DNA from: Alphaproteobacteria bacterium RIFCSPHIGHO2_02_FULL_46_13
GTDB lineage: Bacteria > Pseudomonadota > Alphaproteobacteria > Micavibrionales > Micavibrionaceae
Reading direction: 5' to 3'
Assembly: GCA_001767915.1 (NCBI GenBank)
Contig: MEMI01000050.1
Coordinates: 100,596 to 137,568, forward strand
DNA: 36,973 bases
This document shows, piece by piece, positions 1-8,135 of the stretch. Under the pieces are notes generated by a model. The model did not search any database. It saw only the letters and a program-made list of their open reading frames with translations, and was not told where the DNA came from. Position 1 is the stretch's first letter. Each line of letters opens with the position of its first letter. A program made the position numbers and the translations under genes.

Positions 1-9
1 GTTGCCACC

Positions 10-1275
10 ATGAGCATTCTTCGTGTCGGTATCGCGGGGCTTGGAACTGTTGGGGCAGGGGTCTTTAGAATCCTTTCAGATCACCCTTCTTTCAAAGTCA
101 CTGCCGTATCCGCGAGAGATAAATCCAAAGACCGTGGCCTGAATTTATCGGGCGTCACCTTTGTCGATAACCCCATCGACCTTGCAACACGCACAGATGT
201 TGATGCGGTGGTAGAGGTCATGGGCGGGGACGGTGACCCTGCGCTCTCCCTTGTAAAAACAGCTCTTCAGAACAAGAAAGCGGTTGTGACCGCCAATAAA
301 GCTTTGCTGGCCTACCATGGGGCGGAGCTGGCGCAGATTGCTGAAGAAAATAAAACGCCTCTGCTTTATGAGGCTGCAGTGGCTGGTGGCATCCCGATTA
401 TCAAGATGCTCCGCGAAGGGTTGGCGGCGAATGAGATCGAGGCTGTTTACGGCATCCTGAACGGCACCTGTAATTATATCCTGACCACGATGGAACAGAC
501 GGGGCAGGATTTTGCGGGTGTTCTGGATGAAGCCCAAAAATTAGGTTATGCCGAGGCCGACCCATCGCTTGATGTGGATGGCGGGGACACGGGGCATAAA
601 TTGTCAATTCTTACTGCTCTGACATTCGGTTGCAAACCCGACTTTCAATCTTTGTCGGTGGGTGGCATCCGCGCGATCTCTGCCGAAGATATTCGTGTGG
701 CGGATGAACTGGGATACCGCATTAAATTGATCAGTCAGGCACGCAAACAAAAATCAGGGGCGATCTTGCAAATGGTCTCTCCGAGCCTTCTTCCCAAATC
801 ATCCCCCATGGCCAATGTCAGTGGGGTGTTGAACGGTATTCTGACCGAAGGCAACCATGTCGGGCAAAGCTTTGTGGCTGGGCGCGGCGCTGGCAGTGGG
901 CCGACGGCATCTGCGGTGGTTGCAGACCTGATTGATTTATCGCGCGGTCAAAATATTTTACCGTTCGGCAAGCCCGTTGCGACCTTATCCGACGCCCCGA
1001 AAACCAGTTTTGCAGACTGGGAAGGCGCATTCTATATCCGATTGGTTGTCAAAGACCAGACGGGCGTGATTGCTGATGTATCGCCGATTTTGCGGGATGC
1101 CAATATCTCGATTGAAAGTTTAATCCAGCGCGGACGTTCCACCGAACAACCCGTGAGCATTATTATCATGACCCATGATACAACAGGGCAAAATATATTG
1201 GACGCTGTCCAGAAAATTAAAAAACTGGATTGCAGTGTGGCTGAACCATTGGTTATGCCGGTTTTAAAAATTTAG
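10..1275 (+). CDS. hom: Homoserine dehydrogenase
   Basis: NAD(P)H-dependent reduction of aspartate semialdehyde to homoserine, the branch point toward threonine and methionine; cytosolic. The 421-residue protein has the usual length for the monofunctional enzyme with a C-terminal ACT domain. A Rossmann GxGxxG lies at residues 10-15 (GLGTVG). The TANKALL segment carries the conserved lysine K97. The family signature NGTCNYILT is at 151-159, and the ADPSLDVDGGDTGHKL segment (183-198) supplies the acidic residues and K197 of the active site. Residues 341-419 form the ACT domain, which in this family usually mediates threonine feedback. The ATG at 10 has only nine bases before it, so its ribosome binding site and any upstream operon partner cannot be judged. 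recJ follows after 12 bases and is probably cotranscribed. Confidence 0.97.
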   Translation: MSILRVGIAGLGTVGAGVFRILSDHPSFKVTAVSARDKSKDRGLNLSGVTFVDNPIDLATRTDVDAVVEVMGGDGDPALSLVKTALQNKKAVVTANKALLAYHGAELAQIAEENKTPLLYEAAVAGGIPIIKMLREGLAANEIEAVYGILNGTCNYILTTMEQTGQDFAGVLDEAQKLGYAEADPSLDVDGGDTGHKLSILTALTFGCKPDFQSLSVGGIRAISAEDIRVADELGYRIKLISQARKQKSGAILQMVSPSLLPKSSPMANVSGVLNGILTEGNHVGQSFVAGRGAGSGPTASAVVADLIDLSRGQNILPFGKPVATLSDAPKTSFADWEGAFYIRLVVKDQTGVIADVSPILRDANISIESLIQRGRSTEQPVSIIIMTHDTTGQNILDAVQKIKKLDCSVAEPLVMPVLKI

Positions 1276-1287
1276 AAAAGAAAAAGC

Positions 1288-3087
1288 ATGTCAGCAGTTT
1301 TAAAAGTTGATCGTTCCGCCCAAGGCGCGCGATGGATTTTTCCGGAGATTGATAACGAAAAAATCCAACGCATGATGTCTGATTTCTCCGTGCCCGAAAT
1401 GGTGGCGCGGTTATTGGTGGCGCGCAATGTTGAGACGGATCAGGTGGATCGTTTCCTCTATCCCCGCATGGCACGCGATTTTCCTGACCCGTCCAAAATG
1501 GCCGATATGCCTGCGTTTGCGGCATGGATGGCGGGGGAGATTGCCGCGGGTAAAAAGATTGCGGCCTTTTGTGATTTTGACGTTGATGGCTCAACCTCTG
1601 CCGCACTCCTCAAAAAGTTTTTCCGTCATTTGGGAATGGATATCCCGTTATATATTCCTGACCGCATGACCGAAGGCTATGGCCCGAATGCAAAGGCCAT
1701 GCACACGCTCCGTAATCAGGGGGCGGATATTGTCCTGATGGCGGACTGCGGCACAACAGCGTTTGATGTGTTGGCCGAGGCTCGTTCCATCGGCCTTGAT
1801 GTCTGCGTATTCGATCACCATGAGCAGGGAGAAAAATTACCTGATGCAAAATGGGTGATTAACCCGAAACGCAAAGATGATACCAGTGGCTTTGGCATGT
1901 TGGCAGCCGTCGGCGTCACCTTCCTTGCCTGTGTCGCGATGAATAAAGCGTTGCGGGAAGCAGGGTATTTCAAGGACAAAAATATTCCTGAAGTCCCGCT
2001 CAAAGAATGGCTCGACCTTGTGGGGCTGGGCACGGTTTGCGATATGGTGCCGCTCACGGGCCCTAACCGTTTGTTGGTACGCGCGGGGTTTCAACAGATG
2101 GCGCAGAAGAAAAATCTTGGCCTCAAAGCCCTCTGTGAAGTCGGAGGTCTTAAAAAAGATCCGACACCTGAGGATGCAGGGTTTGTCTTGGGCCCGCGGA
2201 TCAATGCGGGATCGCGTGTTCATCAGGCGGATTTGGGCGCGAAATTATTATCTTCCGAAGACGCCGAAGACGCAAAAAATATGGCGTGGACGCTCAATGA
2301 TTGTAATTCCAAACGCCGCGATATTCAGGCCGACATGATGCGCGAAGCCAATGATATGATCGAGAAGCGCGGCCTTGCCGACAAACCGTTGATCATGGTC
2401 GCCGATGAAAGCTGGCATGTCGGGTTGAACGGGTTGGTTGCCGGAGAAATTAAACAACGCTACGGCAAACCCGCCTGTTGCATCGCCTTTGCCCCCGGTA
2501 TGTCGGGGGAGTTAGAAGGGCGTGGTTCAGGGCGCTCTGTCCCCGGGTTCAACATGGCGGCTTTATTCATGGCGGCAAAGGACGCGGGGCTTGTGATCAA
2601 AGGCGGTGGGCACGCGATGGCCGCGGGCTTTACGGTGATGCCTGATAAAATTCCTGCACTTGAAGAATTCTTCCAAACCGAGGCCGAAAAAATTGCGGGT
2701 GGCGCAGATTTAATCAGTGAAGAATTGGTCGATGGCATCGCATCCATCCGCGGTGTGCGCCCTGACTTTGTTAAACTCCTTCAGGATAATGTCGGCCCGT
2801 TCGGTCAGGAAAACCCCGAACCCCGTTTTGTTATTCCGTCCGTCCGCGTGGTGATGGCGGATATTGTGGGCGAATCCCATGTCCGTTTACAAATCACCGA
2901 TGCCGAAGGCGGCGCACGCATGAAAGCCGTTGCCTTCCGCGCCGTCGGCACACCACTTGGCGATATGTTGTTATCATCGAAAGGCGGACGATTACTCCAC
3001 CTCCTCGGTCAATTCAAAATCAACCATTGGAACGGCGTCGATTCTGTTGAGTTTTTAGTGGATGATGTGTCGGATGGCGCTGCCTAA
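1288..3087 (+). CDS. recJ: Single-stranded-DNA-specific 5'-3' exonuclease RecJ
   Basis: DHH-family manganese-dependent 5'-3' ssDNA exonuclease of recombination and mismatch/base-excision repair. Motif I is [11 protein letters not shown] (94-104), a slight variant of the usual DxDADGxTS. The D153 motif (MADCGT) and the DHH motif proper (176-178) follow, then RINAGSRV (304-311). The DHHA1 signature [10 protein letters not shown] spans 439-448, and the rest is the expected C-terminal OB-fold region. At 599 residues it is full length. The ATG at 1288 sits 12 bases after the hom stop with only a weak purine-rich ribosome site. The stop codon overlaps the stop of the convergent cobS gene. In many alphaproteobacteria glpX lies between hom and recJ; it is absent here. 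Confidence 0.96.
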   Translation: MSAVLKVDRSAQGARWIFPEIDNEKIQRMMSDFSVPEMVARLLVARNVETDQVDRFLYPRMARDFPDPSKMADMPAFAAWMAGEIAAGKKIAAFCDFDVDGSTSAALLKKFFRHLGMDIPLYIPDRMTEGYGPNAKAMHTLRNQGADIVLMADCGTTAFDVLAEARSIGLDVCVFDHHEQGEKLPDAKWVINPKRKDDTSGFGMLAAVGVTFLACVAMNKALREAGYFKDKNIPEVPLKEWLDLVGLGTVCDMVPLTGPNRLLVRAGFQQMAQKKNLGLKALCEVGGLKKDPTPEDAGFVLGPRINAGSRVHQADLGAKLLSSEDAEDAKNMAWTLNDCNSKRRDIQADMMREANDMIEKRGLADKPLIMVADESWHVGLNGLVAGEIKQRYGKPACCIAFAPGMSGELEGRGSGRSVPGFNMAALFMAAKDAGLVIKGGGHAMAAGFTVMPDKIPALEEFFQTEAEKIAGGADLISEELVDGIASIRGVRPDFVKLLQDNVGPFGQENPEPRFVIPSVRVVMADIVGESHVRLQITDAEGGARMKAVAFRAVGTPLGDMLLSSKGGRLLHLLGQFKINHWNGVDSVEFLVDDVSDGAA

Positions 3088-4091
3088 ACAATCGGCAATT
3101 CAACCCCGAAACACCTTTGATAATATTCCGCAATGATCGGGCGTTCCATTTCGTCGCATTTGTTGAGGAAGCTTAAACGAAAAGCCATTTCGCGGTCTTT
3201 GAAAATTTTGGTGTTTTCGCCCCAGCTGATAACGCTGCGCGGGGACATCAGGGTTGAGAGGTCGCCGTTTTTGAAACCTTCACGGGTCATGTCGGCAACT
3301 TTGACCATGTTTTCAATGTCTTTGTCGTTCAACCCTTCGACTTTGGCCTTGATGATTTTAACTTCGTCATCATGGTGGAGGTAGTTGAGGATGGTCACGA
3401 TATTCCATCTGTCCAACTGCCCTTGGTTGAGTTGATGCGTGCCGTGATAAAGGCCTGTTGTATCGCCAAGACCCACCGTATTGGCGGTTGCAAATAAACG
3501 GAAGGCAGGGTGGGGGCGGATCACTTGGTTTTGATCGAGCAATGTCAAACGACCTTCGGATTCCAGAACGCGTTGAATAACAAACATCACATCGGGACGA
3601 CCCGCATCATATTCATCGAACACCAAGGCGACGGCATTTTGAATCGCCCACGGCAATAAACCCTCTTTCCATTCGGTGATTTGTTTGCCTTCTTTCAAAA
3701 CAATCATATCTTTACCAAGTAAATCAATCCGGCTGACATGGCTGTCGAGGTTAATACGGATACACGGCCAGTTGAGGCGGGCGGCAACCTGTTCGATATG
3801 GGATGATTTCCCCGTTCCGTGAAACCCCTGAATCATCACGCGGCGGTTAAATGCAAACCCCGCGAGCAACGCCATGGTGGTGTCATGGTCGAATTGATAG
3901 GCGGTATCAATTTCCGGCACGTTGGGCATTTCGTGACTGAACCCCGGAACTTCCCAATCGGTATCTAGGCCGAAGGTTTCACGGACATTGAACATTTTAT
4001 CGGGGATGGATGTATAACGTGGACTGTCCGGCGTCAGGTTGGTCACGTCAAAGGCCATGGCCATCGGTTCTTTTTGTTTGTTGTTCGCCAT
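3084..4091 (-). CDS. cobS: CobS-like AAA+ ATPase (cobaltochelatase CobS subunit family)
   Basis: MoxR-class AAA+ protein matching the CobS subunit of aerobic cobaltochelatase, which works with CobT and CobN to insert cobalt during B12 synthesis. Counting from the chosen start, Walker A is GFHGTGKS at 89-96, Walker B is LVFDEYD at about 156-162, and the ATANT sensor-1 segment is at about 202-206. The length of 335 residues is normal. I chose the ATG at 4091 (MANNKQ...) because GGAA lies about nine bases upstream; the TTG at 4106 would add five residues without a ribosome site. It reads convergently into recJ with overlapping stop codons. The usual downstream partner cobT is not adjacent, so the true role may be cobaltochelatase or another MoxR-type remodelling job. 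The leader carries three spaced repeats. Confidence 0.88.
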   Translation of the reverse strand: MANNKQKEPMAMAFDVTNLTPDSPRYTSIPDKMFNVRETFGLDTDWEVPGFSHEMPNVPEIDTAYQFDHDTTMALLAGFAFNRRVMIQGFHGTGKSSHIEQVAARLNWPCIRINLDSHVSRIDLLGKDMIVLKEGKQITEWKEGLLPWAIQNAVALVFDEYDAGRPDVMFVIQRVLESEGRLTLLDQNQVIRPHPAFRLFATANTVGLGDTTGLYHGTHQLNQGQLDRWNIVTILNYLHHDDEVKIIKAKVEGLNDKDIENMVKVADMTREGFKNGDLSTLMSPRSVISWGENTKIFKDREMAFRLSFLNKCDEMERPIIAEYYQRCFGVELPIV

Positions 4092-4212
4092 TGTCAGGAT
4101 TTCCAAAAGGTAAAATGATAAAGAGGATTAATATCTAACATGAAGAGGCGTGGTCATAAAGTTTTTTTGATGCCTTATTATTCCTTTTCTATTTCAATGG
4201 GTTATGCGGATT

Positions 4213-4313
4213 GAATAGTTCGTTTTTTGTTTTTCTGTTTTTGCGATCTATAAGTTCGTTTTTCAGTTTTGATTTCACGATCTATAAGTTCGTTCTTCAA
4301 TTTTTGAAATTGA
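4213..4313. repeat. Spaced direct repeats in the cobS leader
   Basis: The 17-mer CGATCTATAAGTTCGTT occurs exactly at 4244-4260 and again at 4278-4294. A third, shorter copy of its core AGTTCGTT lies at 4217-4224. The cores are 36 and 34 bases apart and have the same orientation. A 7-bp inverted repeat TCAATTT-ttg-AAATTGA follows at 4297-4313. On the minus strand this array lies about 120-220 bases upstream of the cobS start. A multi-site operator or a repeated RNA leader are both possible; no known regulator site is recognised. The rest of the 4107-4435 interval has no convincing gene. Confidence 0.6.
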
Positions 4314-4435
4314 GGAAAAAAGCAGAACACTGAAAAATGAAGATGCGCCTCCACCCGCAAAGGCGGCGCGGGTCAAACAGGGGCGATGAGCCATGGTTTA
4401 TATTAGGAAATTATACCCAATATGTCAAGGAAATT

Positions 4436-5047
4436 TCACTTCTCCGGCAAAGTCTCAAACTTCTGATACGCCATTTTGAGGATGGTGTAGGCCATGTTGA
4501 TGCGTTTGAGGAGTTCTTCGGCCTCGGGGTTGGGGCCGTTATGGTCGGGGTGATATTTTTTGGCCAAGATTTTGTATTTTGCCTTAACGTCGGCGAGCGT
4601 CACGGGCGGTTCTAACCCCATCAGTGCCAATGCCTCGAACTCCGGAGTTTGGCGGGAGGGGGAATTGAATCTTTCTTGGGTTTTCTCGCGCGGCGGTGGT
4701 TCTTCGGTAAAGTTATAAGTCTGCCATGCTTTTTGTTTTAAGGCTTCGGTGGTGGCGGCCATGCTGTCATAACGGCGAGTCGGGCGATCCCAGACGGAGG
4801 CGGTATTGATATAATCTTCGACATCTGCCATCGACATGCCCGAGAAATAATTCCAGGCCTTGTTATATTCCTGCACATGGGGGAGGCAGAACCAGTAATA
4901 ATCGCTGAGGGCACGGTCTTTGGGGGCGCGATATTCGCCGACTTCGTTACAATCCGGCATATCGCAGCATCTTTGCCGCGGGGCGCGTTTTTTCTCGCGC
5001 CCATCGTCGAATTCAGGTGAGTTTGGCTTTAAAAATATCTTCGGCAT
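4436..5047 (-). CDS. J-domain (DnaJ-like) protein with N-terminal cysteine module
   Basis: A 203-residue cytosolic protein with a C-terminal J domain, a likely DnaK co-chaperone. The J domain spans about 138-203 and has the HPD tripeptide at 166-168 after the basic helix ADVKAKYKILAKKY. The N-terminal part is not a canonical DnaJ region. It has C27, C28 and C33, then C54 and H57 within YYWFCLPH, which resembles a small zinc-binding module. This architecture, next to bolA and cobS, is common in alphaproteobacteria. There are no G/F-rich or CxxCxGxG zinc-finger repeats, so this is not DnaJ itself. The gene is divergent from bolA across 43 bases and lies upstream of cobS on the same strand. The ATG at 5047 is the natural start. 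Confidence 0.88.
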   Translation of the reverse strand: MPKIFLKPNSPEFDDGREKKRAPRQRCCDMPDCNEVGEYRAPKDRALSDYYWFCLPHVQEYNKAWNYFSGMSMADVEDYINTASVWDRPTRRYDSMAATTEALKQKAWQTYNFTEEPPPREKTQERFNSPSRQTPEFEALALMGLEPPVTLADVKAKYKILAKKYHPDHNGPNPEAEELLKRINMAYTILKMAYQKFETLPEK

Positions 5048-5090
5048 ATGTTTTATGATAAAATGAAAGTCACAGCGTAGGAAAGAAAAA

Positions 5091-5381
5091 ATGTCATTGC
5101 GGGAACGTATTATCAGTATTCTAACAAAAGAGCTAACCCCTATTTATATAAACGTCGTTGATTTCAGTGAAAAACATCGCGGTCATGCAGGATATGGTGA
5201 AAAAGGGGAAAGCCATTTTGATGTGGTTGTGGTCTCGGACAGATTTTCTGGTAAATCACGGGTAGAACGGCAAAAACTGGTTTACGGGTTTTTGGCGGAG
5301 GAAATGAAAACCCAAATTCACGCCCTGACCCTCAAAACCTTAACGGTTGAGGAAGCTGATAAAAGGCAGTTGTTTCAATAA
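5091..5381 (+). CDS. bolA: BolA family protein
   Basis: Small BolA-fold protein of 96 residues. BolA proteins bind monothiol glutaredoxins through shared [2Fe-2S] clusters and act in iron homeostasis and stress responses. The core SHFDVVVVSDRFSGKSRVERQ followed by KLVYGFLAEEM is the family signature, with conserved histidines in HRGH and SHF. The ATG at 5091 is preceded by AGGAAAG at good spacing. It is divergent from the J-domain gene, the usual alphaproteobacterial arrangement. The gap to the next gene (5382-5421) shows no clear terminator. Confidence 0.92.
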   Translation: MSLRERIISILTKELTPIYINVVDFSEKHRGHAGYGEKGESHFDVVVVSDRFSGKSRVERQKLVYGFLAEEMKTQIHALTLKTLTVEEADKRQLFQ

Positions 5382-5421
5382 ACAATTTATCTTTTTAAAA
5401 CCGAGATGACCGAAATTATTT

Positions 5422-7014
5422 TTACTGGGTCATCAGTTGCAGTTGTGTGTTGCTCACGCGAACGGGATAGTATTTTGCTTTTTTTATTTGGCCGTTCAGG
5501 TAGTTGAGACTATTTTGGTTGCCGACTTGTAACTTATTTAATCCGGTGGGGGTGCCCGCAATGCTATTGGAATACAAAGTATTATTAATAGCAAAAGGAC
5601 TGGATGTTGCATCCATAGCCCCTGCAACTTTGTACGTTGTCCCTGGTACATAAGTGGGGCCAGATGAATTGTTTGAAACACCACTAATTAACTTCTGTGA
5701 AAAAATAGTACCAGCAGCTGCATCGGCCAGTTGGTAAGCATTTGTTGCTGCATCGTTTACAGAAATAATACGGGTGGAGTATCCATTGGTTGCATAACTC
5801 GAATATTCTGCAGCCAGTGTCATGGCTGTTGCATTAAACCAGCTGCCCGTTGGTATGGTTAATGTATCCGCGGCTCTTGTTACTGCGGCTGTTGTTGTGG
5901 GGATATAGGATGTGGCGAATGTTCCTTGTTCAATTTGCGCGCCCCAAACGACAAAAGTGGCATTCAGATCAGTGCTTCCGCCTTTGGAAGATTCCAGAAA
6001 TCCGATATTGAAGGGCTCTGACACGCTTCCTGAAAAGGAAAAAGAGTTATTAAATGTTATTCTTGCCCATGATGCGGTCAATGTATAATTCGTAACATTT
6101 TGAACACTGCCGTTGTATTGCCAGAAAGTAATTGTTTTCCCAACATTTGTCGCATCTGCGGCTTTTACCCAAATACTACTCGTATTTTGTCCGGATAATG
6201 TTAATGCGGCGTTGTATTTTCTTGCCGTATATTTTGCGGTATCGGCTCTTGTGCAATTTAACTTAACGGCGGTTGTTGTGCCATCAGGTGCAGATTCTGT
6301 TGTTGAAAGAACCGTGGTTGTTCCGCTTCCAAAATTTGTCCAGTTTGTACTCAAGTTATTGCTATAGGTTAGAGTGTTCGTCCGACTTTCCTCAATCAGA
6401 ATACCTTTTGCAACATGAGTGGTTGGGTCATAGTCAAAACGTGGAACGCCAGATGCAGCAGTTTGTAGAACACCAGCGCTATCAAAATATGTTCCGACAC
6501 TGGCGCGGGTATATGTTCCGCCTGCATTGGAAAGAAAAGTGGCGAGGTCGTTATAGGCTGTACCATTAAGGGTGTATCGTCCATCTGCGTCATAGACAAA
6601 ATCCATGCCGAGAGATGGATAATTGACTTTGACATTGGTTGTGTTGGGCGCGGTAAAGGTGAGGGGTGAAAGGTCATTGCCCGCTAAATCTTTAATCGTT
6701 CCGCCATTCAAATCAATGGTGGGGGTAAGTGTGATCCCGTCCAGATCAACATCGCCTGCAACCATTGTATGGGTAAATGTTAAAGCAGATGTCCCTGAGC
6801 CAGAAGTATAGGTTGCATAACGCGCAACCCCACCGACATCAATGGCAATACGGGGTGTGCCCGTCACATTGACGGCTTGGGACATATTAATGGTAAAAGG
6901 AATGGACGTTGCGGCAAAGGCGGAGATGGGTGCAAAGAAAAGAAAGAGAAAAATACAGAGGTAACGCAGCCCGTTTAGGTTATGAAAATTTATAGAAAAA
7001 CTGTATTGGAACAT
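5422..7014 (-). CDS. Secreted protein with Ig-like domain and phage-tail-type lectin modules
   Basis: Predicted exported protein of 530 residues. A signal peptide covers residues 1-34: a long hydrophobic run IFLFLFFAPISAFA with cleavage before ATS. Residues 35-132 form a bacterial Ig-like repeat of the type with VGGVARYATY, GDVDLDGI and DLNGGTIKDLAGND. The remainder resembles modules of phage tail fibres and prophage surface proteins: the ILIEESRTN motif at 205-213 and, near the C-terminus, the LNGQIKKAKYYP motif, both typical of laminin-G/concanavalin-like carbohydrate-binding domains. I prefer the ATG at 7014, which places the signal peptide correctly, over the TTG at 7080. No catalytic motif is visible. 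A role in adhesion or glycan binding is inference. It occupies the place downstream of tilS where ftsH usually lies. Confidence 0.75.
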   Translation of the reverse strand: MFQYSFSINFHNLNGLRYLCIFLFLFFAPISAFAATSIPFTINMSQAVNVTGTPRIAIDVGGVARYATYTSGSGTSALTFTHTMVAGDVDLDGITLTPTIDLNGGTIKDLAGNDLSPLTFTAPNTTNVKVNYPSLGMDFVYDADGRYTLNGTAYNDLATFLSNAGGTYTRASVGTYFDSAGVLQTAASGVPRFDYDPTTHVAKGILIEESRTNTLTYSNNLSTNWTNFGSGTTTVLSTTESAPDGTTTAVKLNCTRADTAKYTARKYNAALTLSGQNTSSIWVKAADATNVGKTITFWQYNGSVQNVTNYTLTASWARITFNNSFSFSGSVSEPFNIGFLESSKGGSTDLNATFVVWGAQIEQGTFATSYIPTTTAAVTRAADTLTIPTGSWFNATAMTLAAEYSSYATNGYSTRIISVNDAATNAYQLADAAAGTIFSQKLISGVSNNSSGPTYVPGTTYKVAGAMDATSSPFAINNTLYSNSIAGTPTGLNKLQVGNQNSLNYLNGQIKKAKYYPVRVSNTQLQLMTQ

Positions 7015-7115
7015 GGGCGGAAAGCTTCTTTGAGATAGTAAGATTGGATAAATGGTATATTTTCTATGGGGGCGAAGCAAGCAGTCTGTTGAAATAGTTT
7101 CATCTATATTGGTGT

Positions 7116-8135
7116 CTATTTCTGTTCATGGGATATCGTTAGAACTGCTTTCTTTTTATGGAAGAGGCATCCGCCGAGTGTTCCGCCTTTAAAATCCTGC
7201 CCCATTTTATGGGCAAGTCTTTCGATATCTTCTAAACGTGCGGCATATTTTTTCTGGGGTTGAAATTCGGAAATCAGCATTTTTAAAATGCGGGTTTTTC
7301 CTTCGATCGGGAGGGATAAAAGGGATGTGTAATTAATATCGATACGTTCCGTATCTTTATGCAAAATGAGTAATTTATATTCTTTTTCAATCAGATAGTT
7401 AATTAAGTCAATTGAGTTTGTGATCCTGTTCGAAAGGGATGAAATTCGCTCAGGTGTAAGCCCTTCATTTTCCAGAGTGTCAATTGTATTTCTGATACGA
7501 ACCCTAGCGTATCTATCATTTGCGTTCGATGGATCTTCTATCCAGTCTATTTTTCTGGATTTTAAAGTCTCTAAAAGGTCTTGGTGAGAGATGGGGAGAA
7601 AAGGGCGGAGGAGGGTGAGGCCATTATCCAGAATATTGACAGGGCGCATTCCAGCCATCCCGTCCAATCCCGTTCCCTTTGCCATGCGGAACAAAATGGT
7701 TTCCATCTGGTCTTGTCCGTGATGGGCGACACATAAATATGGAATTTTCTTTTGCAGGCAATAATCGGACATTAATCGGTAACGGGCATCGCGTGCCGCT
7801 TCCTGAATTTTCGTTTTGGGCTTTGTGCCTTCCCATTTCAAAATTTTATGGGTAATGCCGAGGGGCTTTAGAATCTTGGCGACTGTCTTGGCCTCCATCG
7901 CCGATTCTGGTCTGAGATCGTGATCGACGGTGATGGCGTGGAGTTTGATACCGTTTTCCTTAACCCAGTCAGACAAAAGGATAGCCAAAGCCATACTATC
8001 ACCGCCACCAGACACGGCAACGGCGATCCGTTTGGTTGTGCTAAAATCAATATCCAATAACGACATAAGCCCCGAGAATTTTTCGGGGCTTATTGTTTCG
8101 GGGGATGTGCTGCTATTGGCAGGCAAAGCGCGCAA
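7116..8135 (-). CDS. tilS: tRNA(Ile)-lysidine synthase TilS
   Basis: PP-loop ATPase that converts the CAU anticodon wobble cytidine of tRNA-Ile to lysidine using ATP and lysine; cytosolic and essential in most bacteria. The PP-loop motif SGGGDS is at residues 42-47 of the long form. TVDHDLRPES, CVAHHGQDQMETILFRMAKGTGLDGMAGM and the IDWIEDPSN segment are family hallmarks. The start is uncertain. TTG at 8135 overlaps the cpoB end by 23 bases and gives an N-terminus containing FSGLM, which resembles the FAALM segment of alphaproteobacterial TilS. The only nearby ATG, at 8066, would remove this and leave just 17 residues before the PP loop. A perfect 11-bp inverted repeat lies between the two candidates. 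Operon with pal and cpoB. Confidence 0.93.
   Translation of the reverse strand: MRALPANSSTSPETISPEKFSGLMSLLDIDFSTTKRIAVAVSGGGDSMALAILLSDWVKENGIKLHAITVDHDLRPESAMEAKTVAKILKPLGITHKILKWEGTKPKTKIQEAARDARYRLMSDYCLQKKIPYLCVAHHGQDQMETILFRMAKGTGLDGMAGMRPVNILDNGLTLLRPFLPISHQDLLETLKSRKIDWIEDPSNANDRYARVRIRNTIDTLENEGLTPERISSLSNRITNSIDLINYLIEKEYKLLILHKDTERIDINYTSLLSLPIEGKTRILKMLISEFQPQKKYAARLEDIERLAHKMGQDFKGGTLGGCLFHKKKAVLTISHEQK
8065..8093 (-). promoter_or_regulatory. Perfect hairpin at the cpoB/tilS junction
   Basis: ATAAGCCCCGA (8065-8075) and TCGGGGCTTAT (8083-8093) form an 11-bp perfect stem with a 7-base loop, 20 bases after the cpoB stop on the minus strand. The stem has the strength of an intrinsic terminator, but the minus strand continues with GTCGTTATTGG, so there is no proper U-tract. 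It either lies within the tilS coding region, encoding ISPEKFSGLM, or directly before the alternative ATG at 8066. It may limit tilS expression or stabilise the upstream mRNA; that is inference. Confidence 0.6.
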
